From contig CATNEN010000029.1 of assembly GCA_950097015.1 (NCBI GenBank), forward strand, positions 6,343,501 to 6,407,500: DNA of 64,000 nt, written 5' to 3'. Origin of the DNA: Macrostomum hystrix (Eukaryota > Platyhelminthes > Macrostomidae). This document shows positions 1-12,000 of the stretch, in pieces. A program made the position numbers and the translations under genes. Every line of letters begins with the position of its first letter. Positions within the stretch are counted from its first letter, which is position 1. The notes beneath the pieces are model-generated. The model had not been told where the DNA came from, ran no database searches, and saw only the letters and a list, made by a program, of their open reading frames with translations.

Positions 1-13
1 AACTTTTTAACAG

Positions 14-3000
14 GGTGCAGAAAGCCGTGAGCGGCACCTGAAAGATGCTAATCTGCTGAACAAAGAGTCTCCATTTGGAAATTATTACACGCCAGTCATC
101 AAGGCAAAGATTGTTGGTGGAAAACTGGTTCATGTCAGGGAAGAAAATTCTTTGTATCAGCGCAGGTAAGCAAATTTGCTAAACTTTGATTCTTGAGTAT
201 GATTTCTTCAAATATATTTGTCAAGTTAAAATATTATCTTGAATAAGTCAATGTGCTCTAACTAAGTCATCACATTATTTCTATATAGTGTTATTTGGAA
301 ACTATATTTTCAAGTTTAGTGAACTCTGAAACGTATTGCAGCATTTTGGCCCACGGACTAACTGCTGCGTTTTAAGTAGTATGTTAGGTAAATTTTACGT
401 CAATATTAGAAATTAAATTAAATTCAGTTTAATCTTCGCTTAGCCATCTGGCAATGCTTATCTTTCGCTGGAAGATAACTATTATTCACAGCTAATGCTG
501 ACACAGCTGATCACAAAACATTGTCATATTCTGCACTTGTAACTCACGTGTATCAATAACTTTTTGAAGTTTACGGCTCGTAAATTAAACAGAGAGAACT
601 GGTGCACAGAGGGTCCTTTCATCACAGTTCCTAAACCCCAAAACCTGAAGCCAAAACCAAGGGATAAAAAGTTTTGGAAAGAACCTCAACCGGACGGTTT
701 TCAAAAAATGCGCGGTTTGTGAAACTAGCAATGATTCAGGTGGTTCATGCAGCTAATTAGTTGTTTAATTACTAAAGATATTATTTACCTTCAAATACGT
801 TCTACTCATATTTCTTCTAAACTTCCAAAGCACGCCACAGCCGCCAACACCAACTCAAATATAGAGATTTATTATTTAAAAAGACAATAGTGAGAGTTAA
901 ACAAAAAACGTGGACAGGTTAGTGTGCAAACAAACGTGCTGTTTATTGCATGAAACATAAAGGCCCACAAAAAAGTGTGTAAATTCCAATTCACTAAAAC
1001 AAACAGTCGCTCCACCTGTTAATTTCCCTTTTTTCTTTGAGTTTTTATCTGCGTAGAACATTGCTTGCATCGACCTCGAGGGCCAGCGTGTGAGACGAGA
1101 TTGGACAAAGAATAAAAACTCGAGTGATGCCCCGGGGAGAGTGAAAGGAGAGACCCGCAGAAGCAAATGAATGTGATGAAGAAGTTAGGCTATAGCGAAG
1201 ACTAACTTCTCTATTGAGAAAAGGAAAGCAAAATAGTTCCGAGCCTTTTGTGCACTTGCTCATTTTGAGGGCCTCTGCCCCCTATATCTGCACACAAAGG
1301 CTAACAGCCTAACGGAGTTTTTCTTATTCTTTAAGAGTTGACCCAATGACGGTTAGGGGTGGGTTGTAGCATCAAGCGTCTCCTAGGCAACGCATTGAGC
1401 TTGGCAACCAGTCTTTTCGTCCCTTGCCAGTCTTCAACCAACCCAGCGGTGTCGCTTACACACAGAACATTTCTCTCCATTACTCGCCACCTCTCTCTAT
1501 TTTTTCTTTGGGTTTTTTCACTTCATATACGACCAGAATTTGCTCCGATTCTTCTTTTCATATTTTAAATTTCCCTTCACCCTCTCTCTCACTCGCTTTT
1601 TCTGTATCTAGGGCCAGTTTGTCGCATACAATTGTCTTTTCTAATACTCAACTAACGCCATCGCCAGTCCTCGAGGTTTCGACGGTCCGCATCCGCTGTC
1701 GCCAGCTGTCCATCAAGTCAGGAGTCGTCAACAAGACGAGTCTGAGCGCGAAGCGAGCTCACCAGCAGCCGGATCCGGGCAGATCAGCTGGCGAGAGAAG
1801 CTCAAATTGAACTCGGATATTGAGCCGGCTGTGCTCAAAATTGGTGCGCCAGAACGCAGACGGACAGAATCGCCGCCGGTAGTTACCATGACGACCGATG
1901 CCTCTCTTGTTTAGGACTTAGTCTACAATAACTGCCATGCTAAATCGATGTTTTTCGAGTAGTTAGCTAGCTTCGCTTCACAATAGAACTATCCTACAGT
2001 TCTTAGTTCTTCTAGCCTCCCCAAAATAGGAAGCTAAATCATTTATTTGTCATCTCAAACTATGGCGTCGGCTGAGCCGCAAGCCGCTGCATCAGCGGGA
2101 GCCCATGCCGCCTACCAGGGCCAACAATTTCGCAGGGGCAGATTTTTCAACTTCCCAGTGCAGAATCTTTTCCTATCTAGTCGATTTGGCATCGTGCCTC
2201 TGCCCATGGTGAGCCGCCTGTTCTTGCAGGATCAAGATTGAGTTTGTTTGAGAAACTCCAACAGTTATTGCTTTGATGCTGTTGAGCAGCTATGTTGCAA
2301 TCATTCTTTTACTTTTATTGCTTTTAGTCACTATTGCCTACATCTTACTGCGTAAGATTGGATAATAGAACCTCATCCCTATCCCATCCACCTCATCCCA
2401 TCCACCTCATCCCATCCACCTCATTTCCATCCACCTGAATCTCATCTACCACATTCCCATCCACCTCAATCTCACCCACCTCATTCTGATCCACCTCATT
2501 CCTATCCACCTTAATCTCATCTACCTCATTCTCATCTACCTTATTATACTCCACCTCATTGTCATCTAACACATTCCCATCCACCTTAATCTCATCTACC
2601 TTATTATATACTCCACCTCATTCTCATCCACCTCATTCTGATCCACCTCATTCCCATCCACCTCAGTCTCATCTACCTCATTCTCATTTACCTCATTATA
2701 CTCCACGTCATTCCCATCCACCTCGTTCTTATCCACCTCATTCCTATCCACCTCATTCTCATCCACCTCATTCTCATCCACCTCGTTCTCATCCACCTCA
2801 TTCTCATCCACCTCGTTCCCATCCAACTCATTCCTATCCATTTTATTTCGTTCTACCGCATTAATTTGCCACTCCATTTGCCATTGTGCAGGAGAAGGAC
2901 AGCAAGCCAGAGTCAACAGCCGAAAGTCCACGAAGACAGCAGAGCGACCGACTCGACCTGAATCCTTACTCACCACTGCCGCCAATTCGCAACGAAAGCA

Positions 3001-6000
3001 GATTCAGCAGTCGCCAACCAACGCCAGGCCAGCCGCCAGCCAATCACGCAGCCGCCATGTCGGCAGCACTCAGCAACCTGTACAACCTGCTGCCCGGATA
3101 CCACGGCAAGCTGACCAGTGCACCGTTGCAGCTTACCCGGTGAGAAGGCAAATGCCCAATCACACACCTCATGGAAAATAACCATCCAACTCCAATCACC
3201 TAGCTCAGCCTTAACACCCGCCCCAATAAAAAACCCATCTGACTCCAAACACCCACCTCACTCCAAACACCACCTCACTCCAAACACCCACCTCACTCCA
3301 AACACCCACCTTACACCAAACACCCACCTTACTACAAACACCCACCTCACTTCAAACACCCACCTTACTCCAAACACCCACCTTACTACAAACACCCACC
3401 TCACTTCAAACACCCACCTCACTCCAAACACCCACCTTACTCTAAACACTCACCTTGCACCAAACACCCACTTCACTTCGGTAGGAATTCTGTAATTAGA
3501 ATTGAAGAATCCATCTTCATACGAGTCTATACACGCAAGAAAATTGATTCCTAGAATCCCACCCATTTCCAATTTAATCTCACAGTCTTCACTTTTTCCT
3601 TTGATTATTTATTCAGCGAAGACGAATACATCGTAATGCGAGAGGTGCTGAAGCAGCTGCGCTACCTGGACCCAACCAAGCTCAAGCAGGTGTACATGGA
3701 GTTAGCGAATTACGACGACGATCTCAGCGGCCTCTGTCTATTTGACGACCTGATGAAGGCTTTCGCTAAAAATAATGTAAGTTTGTATTCGAGGCTTTCA
3801 ATTCAACTTTGGTTAACCCCTGCGATAGGTTAATGGTGCGTCGTCATTCTCTGTCACCTCCTGGGTTCTGTGAGTTCTTTGCCTATGCTCAGCTTGAGGG
3901 CAGATAGAGCATGACACAGCAAGGCTACTGCAATAACATGTATTTTCTTAGCGCAACCACATAGAACAGTCTTGTCATCAGATAGGGCTATTGTCTACTG
4001 TGAGTGCGGGCGAGTTTCTCTATGCGGCTAGCATGAAAGCATTGTGTGTAGGTGTGTAGCTAGCAGTAGGTAGAAACAGAGAGTAGCCATGCTTTGGATA
4101 TCCTGAAATTATATCTGAGACTAGACCATTTCAGTATCATTGTCACTCATTAGTTTTCCTGATTTATGTAAGTATAAAACAGGCATCTAATTTAATCTCC
4201 ACACACCCACCTCCATCCACACACCCACCTCCATCCACACACCCACCTCCATCAACGCAACCACCTCCATCCACGCACCCACCTCCATCCACACACCCAC
4301 CTCCATCCACACACCCACCTCCATCCAGGCACCCACCTCCATCCACGCACCCACCTCCATCCACATATACCCACCTCCATCCACACACCCACTTCCATCC
4401 ACACACCCACCTCCATCCACACACCCACCTCCATCAACGCACCCACCTCCATCCACACACCCACCTCCATCCGCACACCCACCTCCATCCACAGGGCTTC
4501 AATACTGATACACTTGAAGATTTTATTTTTATTACTTCCAAGTACATTTTATTCGTTAACTTATCTAGATTCTAATCAGATTTCGAAAAAATTTGAATAC
4601 ACAATTTTATTCGTCGCTAGTATCCACAAATTACTACATATTAGATATCCGTAGATGTTAAATATATCCCTGTATGAAAGACATTTCAAAAGTCAGATAT
4701 CCCCAAAATTCTAATATCCCCAAATGTCAAATATCCCTAAGTATCATTAGTTATCCCCAATATCATTAGTTATCCCCCAATATCATTAGTTATCCCCAAG
4801 TATCATTAGTTACCCCCCAATATCATTAGTTATCCCCAAATATCATCAGTTATCCCCAAATATCATTAGTTATCCCCAAATATCATTAGTTATCCCCCAA
4901 TATCATTAGTTATCCCCAAGTATCATTAGTTATCCCCAAATATCATTAGTTATCCCCCAATATCATTAGTTATCCCCAAGTATCATTAGTTATCCCCAAA
5001 TATCATTAGTTATCCCCAAATATCATTAGTTACCCCCCAATATCATTAGTTATCCCCAAATATCATTAGTTATCCCCAAATATCATTAGTTATCCCCCAA
5101 TATCATTAGTTATCCCCAAGTATCATTAGTTATCCCCCAATATCATTAGTTATCCCCCAATATCATTAGTTATCCCCCAATATCATTAGTTATCCCCAAG
5201 TATCATTAGTTATCCCCCAATATCATTAGTTATCCCCCAATATCATTAGTTATCCCCAAGTATCATTAGTTATCCCCCAATATCATTAGTTATCCCCCAA
5301 GTATCATTAGTTATCCCCCAATATCATTAGTTATCCCCAAGTATCATTAGTTACCCCCCAATATCATTAGTTATCCCCAAATATCATCAGTTATCCCCAA
5401 ATATCATCAGTTATCCCCAAATATCATCAGTTATCCCCCAATATCATCAGTTATCCCCAAATATCATTAGTTATCCCCAAATATCATTAGTTACCCCCCA
5501 ATATCATTAGTTACCCCCCTTGACTTACTTGACTTAGCGGCAGGGGGCCTCCATGACGGACGCAGCGAGGAGGCGGCTGTTGCCGCCCATATCGCTAACC
5601 CCTGGCAGCCAGACGGCCTCCAGCGAGGCGGTGCCGCTCAGGGTGGTCCGTCGGTCGGTTCCGCCGCGCGATCTTCCTCGCCATAGGCTGGGAAGAAATC
5701 AGCTCGGCCGGTATCCCGGAGGAAGTGGGCGAGCTGAGGGATGTTCTCGGGCGAGCAGGCTTCGGCAAGAGTCGGTGCCGGCCCGAGGTGTTTTAGCCTA
5801 GCCCGGGTGAAGGCCGGGCAGTGGCAAATGAAATGCTCGGCGTTTTCACGGCCGGAGCAGCAGAAAGGACACGTTTCCTCAGGCACGTGGCCTTGGAGGT
5901 AGCGGTGTCTGGTGAAGCAGCCATGTCCCGAAAGGGCCATGGTGACTGCTCTCAGGTCTCTGCGGTTTAGCCTGAGTAAGGCCTTACGCAGGTTACTAGA

Positions 6001-9000
6001 GGGGGTTGGCACCGCAGCCCTGGACTGGCGACAGTTCAGGGTGCTGGACCACCTCCTCCGGTGCTGGGTCTCCATCCAGTGGTTGATGCTGGAGTTGACA
6101 ACGGAGGCGGGGATCGGGGATTCCGGGCCCGGGCCCATCAGGGAGCTGGCTGCTCCAGCCTTTGCAAGCTCGTCCGCCATCTCATTCCCTGTGAGCCCGG
6201 CGTGCCCAGGGATCCACATCAGCTCCACCTTGTTAGACTGCGCCAAACCGTTTAACTGGGTGTTGCAGTCCAAGGTGGTTCTGGAGCGAGAGGTGCAGCG
6301 ACTGAGGGCCTTAAGGGCTGCTTGACTGTCGGAGTGAAAAAAGATCCTCCGACCAGCCAGCTGCCTCTGGCGCAGCTCAGCCGCACAGAAGCTGATGGCG
6401 AGCATTTCGTTTTGGAAAACGCTTGAGCTCTTGCCACAGTGTTGGGAGTGGGTCCAGAGGACCTCGCCACCCGAGGCGACGCACACCCCGAATCCCGATT
6501 TACCGTTCATCAGGGAGCCGTCAGTGTAACAGTGGACTGCGGGGTCATCCCAGCAGTCCTTTACCTCATTACGAGGGAAGATGCTGACTTTGTACCTGTG
6601 GCTCCGGAGTAAAGTGGCCGGGGCCCCGTCCGAAAGGATGGTGAGCCCTCCGCACTCGCCCAGAGTTTTCAGGCAGAGGTCAGAGTGGGGCAGAAGGGAG
6701 CGCTTCGAGAAGGCTCGCGAATTCTGGAAGGATACACCCGCATCAAGGAGACGACGGGTGGACTTTGCCGCTTCCCCCTTAACAAAAATGTCAATGGGTG
6801 TAGCGTTGAGGAAAGCGTTCATGCCTTCAAAGGGAGTGGAGGGTGGGGCGCCCAGCGTCATGCGACAGGCTCTGCCCTGCACCCTATAAAGCGCCTCCAG
6901 GTTTTTCTGGATGCTCATGGCACTGGCCCAGATGAGGCCAGCGTAAGCGACTGACGGTCTAATGATCGCCGTGTAAATCCACCAAAGGTTTTTGGGGGTT
7001 AGCCCCCAAGTGGTGCCCACGGCTCGCCTGACTTGCGCCAGAATGGCCAGGGCCCTCTTGGCCTTTGTGGTAATGTGCGGGGTCCAGTTAAGCCTATGGT
7101 CTAGCAGGATACCAAGGCACCGGACCTGCTTTTCCATGGCAATATTCTTGCCATAGAGAGTCAGAGGCTCAATGGTCCAGCGCAGCCTGCTGGTAAACAT
7201 AACCGCAACGGTCTTGGACTCAGAGAGTCGGAGCCCGCATTGGTCCGCCCAGCGCACCGCCCTGTTGATAAAGCCCTGAATGAGGTCCCTGGTGGTTTCC
7301 GCCGAGGGGCCCGCGCAGATGGCGGTCACATCGTCGGCATATCCCACCTTCAGGACTGGGTCAGGCCGAGTGCTTTTTAGCAGCTCATCCATGACGAGAT
7401 TCCACAGCAGTGGGGTGAGGACGCCACCTTGGGGCCCTCCTTTTAGGACAGGTGCCGAGAGCACCCTGCCTTCGAGGTGGGCCACCACGTGGCGATTCCG
7501 GATCATGTACATGACCCAACGGACGAGGTGGGGGTGAGTGGCCCTGGAAACCAGGGCCTTCTCAAAGGCTTCGAAAATAACGTTATCGAAGGCCCCCTCA
7601 ATATCAAGGAAAACAGCCAGGGCAAAACCGCTGCCCAGCACTGCCTTCTCGAGAGTCTCCACAATGCAGTGGAGGGCGCTCTCCGTGGACCGGCCCGCCC
7701 GAAAGGCGTGCTGGTTTGGTGAGAGCGGGGCCCGCCCTAGCTCTACAGTAAGAAGGCGCCAGAGCACCAGTCTTTCCATGAGCTTGAGGCAGGTGGAAGT
7801 CAAGCTTATCGGGCGATAAGACTTGACCGAGCGATAGTCGCCTTTGGCGGGCTTCGGGATGAAGACGACCCGGGCTTCATGCCACCGCGCTGGTACGTAG
7901 CCCAGCACGATGCAGGCCCGTAGAAGTCTGCAGAGGAGATGGAGGAAGCGGCCATTTTTAACCGCTTCATGCAGAAAGGCCGGATATATACCATCTGGCC
8001 CAGGTGCTTTAAAAGGATTGAATGACTTAGCCGCGCGAACGATGCGGTCATTCGTAACGAGTGACTGAGCCAGGCCCTGACCTCCACGCGAGTGGTCGTC
8101 TGGGCCGAAGTGCGCCGGTACACTCGGGAAGAAATGCCCTAGCATAAGCTCGAGCGTTTCCTCCGGGCGCTCAGTGATCGAGCCGTCCGGCTTTTTAATC
8201 GATGAGAGCTTGGAGAAGCGGTCGTTGGTGAGCGCCTTTACCACGCGGGCCGTGGGCCGCGAGCCCTCAAGCCCTTCGCAGTATTGTCGCCACTTGTCCG
8301 CTTTTGCCCTTCTGACCCGGCCCTTAAACTCATGGATGGCGCGAGTATAGGCCTCTTTGTCATCAGGGTCGTGCGAGGTTTTCAGCTTCCTCTGGAGAGC
8401 CTTAGCTCGGCGTCTTAGGACTCCGAGCTCGGGGTTCCACCAGGGGGCCGATTTTTTGCCTTTGTAGGCTTTGAGCGGGCAAGCCATTTCGTAGGCCTCT
8501 GTGATGGCGCCGCCCAGCAGGGCAGCCACTCCATCCAGGTCCTGCGTGGTTTCCATGGCCATGGAGGGGTCAGAATCCCGAAGGCCCTCATGCAGCTTTT
8601 GGCTGAACGCGGGCCAGTCGGTATTTCTGACATTACGCCTCCAAATAGGCTTTTGCTTCTTATCGGGGGTGCCGATGTTGAAACGGATGAAACGGTGGTC
8701 CGAGAGCGAGCTTTCGGTCTCCCACACCTCCCACCCCAGCACCCTTGGGAGGATGCCGGGTGAGGCCAGGGTGACGTCAAGCACCTCAGCCCACCGCCCA
8801 TTGTCGAAAGTGGGCGAGTTGCCCACATTGCAGAAGTTTAGAGGCGTGCCGCTGACGAAGGCCAGGAGCTCTTCGCCGCGGTCATTGATTTTTGAGCTAC
8901 CCCAGTGGGTGTGATGCGAGTTTACATCTCCCGCGAGGAGCAGCTCGAAGTTTCGTGCCCTGGCGAATTCACAGAGGGCGACGAGGGTATCGCTAACCAC

Positions 9001-12000
9001 GGGGGCGTCGCCTGCCAGGTAGGCGGATGCCACGAGGGTCAACTTGTTAGGCACAATGTGTGCAGATTGGATGACGCAGATGTCCCCGTTAGAGAGATCG
9101 GGTCTCATCCACGCATTTAAGGCTTTTGCGGCATAGATCAGTGATCTAGGGCGGACAGAGTCTGCCATGCAGAAGCAGTCATAGCCAGCAGGAATGTTGC
9201 TTGGCTTGTTCTTTGATAGCCAGGGCTCCTGCACAAGTACAAGGCCCGGCATCATGCGCTCTGTCGTGCGCATCAGATTGACTGATGCTGCCACGCAGTG
9301 CTGGGTGTTAACTTGCAGACATGATATTCCGGGGATCATCATGCAGGCAGAGGTCTACTTGGAGGGGGACCCAGCCAGAAGGCGGTCCTCCTCCTCCGGG
9401 TCGATGTCGGTAGCCATGGGCTCCTCCGTGCCCAGGCCCCGAGCCGGAGACGGGAACTCGACGGCGTCAGCCGCCCAGTCCCCGCCCCCGGCCCCGAGCC
9501 CAGGCCCAGAGTCGCCCTCAACTGGAGCCGACACCGCTCCCTGGGCCGTGGGAGGGGCGCTCGAAGGGCCCTGCTCGATGGAGCTGGGCACCTCTGAGGC
9601 CTCCCCCGTAGCCCTTGGTTGCGGCGCCTGCCCCGGTGGGCCACCGCGCATCTCAGCGCGCAGCTGGGCCATCTTGGCGGTTCGCACCACCTCGGAGGCC
9701 CGCTGGAGAAGGCCCCGGCGCTTTGTGACACGCGCGGGGCGACGCTCAGAGCTGCCAGCGATGGCACGCTCTGGCCTTTTTTGGCGGGACGACTGGGCCC
9801 TGCCCCCAGTCCCAGCCTTGGGGTCCGAGGACCCTTCATTGGCCGGTACGGTGGTGGGCCCGGTCTGACCTCGGGTTTTATCCGCCTCGAAGGCGAAGAT
9901 TTTGGTCTTCCACAGACCAATGCAAATGTTGGCGCCATCTGGGTAGCGGCGTGTCCATTGCTCGGACAGGCCCAGAATGGCGGTGAAACCGGTGCCGTCG
10001 GGGCGCAGGATCGTGCGGTGCACGATCAGGCCCGCTGTCGGCAGCTCCCGGTTCATCGCGATGAGGCCCCTGCGGAGGTCCTCAGCGCTGGTGACGACAC
10101 TTTTCGCCGGGACGAAGATACGGTGTCGCTTGGTCTTTGGTGGCTCGTTCTCCCGTAGGAACTCGAGGCCAGCCGCCCAGCTCTGCGTGGGCAGCAACTC
10201 GAGGAGCCGCCGCCCCGATTCCGCATCGCCGGGCCAGACGACGAAGCACGATTCCCTGGTAGCGCTTGCGCCGACCGCCAGGGGCTCGCCCTTCAGTTGA
10301 AGTTGCCACAACATAGCATCTATGTTGCGGCAAATGTCGCTGAGCTGTTCGCTGCTCAGCCTTTTCCCGTCTCTGCCGGTGATGATGACGGCAGGTTGCC
10401 TACGTGCGATGGCGGCGTAGGTAGCTTGTGGTCCCGGGCCCTGTCCGGTGGCGTCCCCACCCTCGGGATCTGCGTCGGCGGTGGGCACAGGGCCCTCCGC
10501 CTCCGCTTCTCCTTCGGGCCGGGCAGCCGTCCGGATGGGCGCCGGGCCCTCCTTGGCCCGCGACCCTGGCCTCGGGGCGTCGTGGGCTCCGCCCCGTGCA
10601 GGAGCCTGGGCAGGAGGCACAAGGCCCCCCGCCCCAGCCCCCGCCCTAGGCAGAGCCCCTTCGGCCCCTCTGGCCTGGGCCTGGTCCTTGGTCAATGGAG
10701 CCGACGTGCCGTGGGCCAGCATGCGCCTACGGCGTTTTGCCGCTCCAGAGGTGGTGGAGCGCTTAGCGCCCCGGTCATCGCGCGAGTTGGGCAGCGCGGC
10801 ATTTGTGGCGGTCGCGGGGCCAGCTAGCCCGGGCGCCGCAGCGTGTATGGCCTCAGGCACCATGGTGTCCTCGGCCGGAGCAGTTGAAGGGCTAGAAGCC
10901 ATTGAAAGCTGCAATGAAGAGAGGGGCTTCCTGTAGACACAGGCAGGAATAACCCGCTCAGCCGCGATCCCAAAACTGAGCGGGGGCAGCCAAAAAAGAC
11001 AAGTTACAACCCGGGGTGGGATGCCAGGACCACCGGGAGGAACCGTAAGAGACCAGACTACTCCCTGGCCAAGCGTCCATCAGCACGGTCAACACTGGGA
11101 CATTGGAGGGTGCCATTGAGCCGGCGCCGAGGCCTGCGGGCTGGCCGCAAACCCTGTTAAGGTCAAAGGGTGACACCTGTCCCTCAGGGCCGTAGCCAGA
11201 GGTACCTGATCACGCACAGGTGCACGAAAATTGCGGACAAGCCACATACCCTGTTAAGGTCAAAGGGTGACACCTTTCCCTCCAGCCGGGGCTAGAGGTA
11301 CCCAGTTTGGCCGGAGGCCCTGGATGGGTCATCCAGCGCTGTTGCCCATTCTGTCCGGCTGCCCTAGGGTCAGCCTTGAACACTCGCGGGACGTGTACCC
11401 ATGGGTCAGCTGACGGGACAGCGTTGGAGGGATTCCTGCACCCGAAGGTACAGGTCTCCTTCCTGCCAGGCCTGCTCAAAAAACGGCTGCAGGTGTGAGG
11501 CATCGCAGACCAAAGCCCGTGGGCCTGGACTGACTCATACCTCACAGGCACTGTGTCCCGCCGGTGCGAGCTTTTATCCCCCAGTTATCCCCCAATATCA
11601 TTAGTTATCCCCCAAGTATCATTAGTTATCCCCCAATATCATTAGTTATCCCCAAGTATCATTAGTTACCCCCCAATATCATTAGTTATCCCCAAATATC
11701 ATCAGTTATCCCCAAATATCATCAGTTATCCCCAAATATCATCAGTTATCCCCCAATATCATCAGTTATCCCCAAATATCATTAGTTATCCCCAAATATC
11801 ATTAGTTACCCCCCAATATCATTAGTTACCCCCCAATATCATTAGTTATCCCCCAATATCATTAGTTATCCCCCAAGTATCATTAGTTATCCCCCAATAT
11901 CATTAGTTATCCCCAAGTATCATTAGTTACCCCCCAATATCATTAGTTATCCCCAAATATCATCAGTTATCCCCAAATATCATCAGTTATCCCCAAATAT

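Larger units (their letters stand above)
5520..11582 (-). mobile_element. full-length non-LTR retrotransposon, I/R1 group
   Basis: A 6.06-kb element lies antisense in an intron of the EF-hand gene and inside the 20-bp minisatellite. On the minus strand the order is 5' UTR with an internal tandem repeat, ORF1 (9355-10914), ORF2 (5638-9342), a short 3' UTR, and a 3' terminus made of two copies of TAAGTCAAG instead of poly(A). Both ORFs are uninterrupted and ORF2 keeps the catalytic residues of its endonuclease, RT and RNase H, so the insertion is probably recent. APE endonuclease plus RT plus RNase H with a non-poly(A) tail points to the I/R1/LOA/Ingi superclade. The exact clade needs an RT tree. 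Confidence 0.95.

Noticed and set aside
1359-1810. Short plus-strand open frames
   Set aside because: They lie in pyrimidine-rich sequence. No family resemblance and no phase-compatible splice sites.
2047-2061. Upstream extension of the 2062 start
   Set aside because: There is no ATG, only TTG at 2047, and an in-frame TAA at 2035-2037.
5553-10936. Plus-strand open frames across the LINE
   Set aside because: Antisense shadows of ORF1 and ORF2, whose minus-strand domains are unambiguous.
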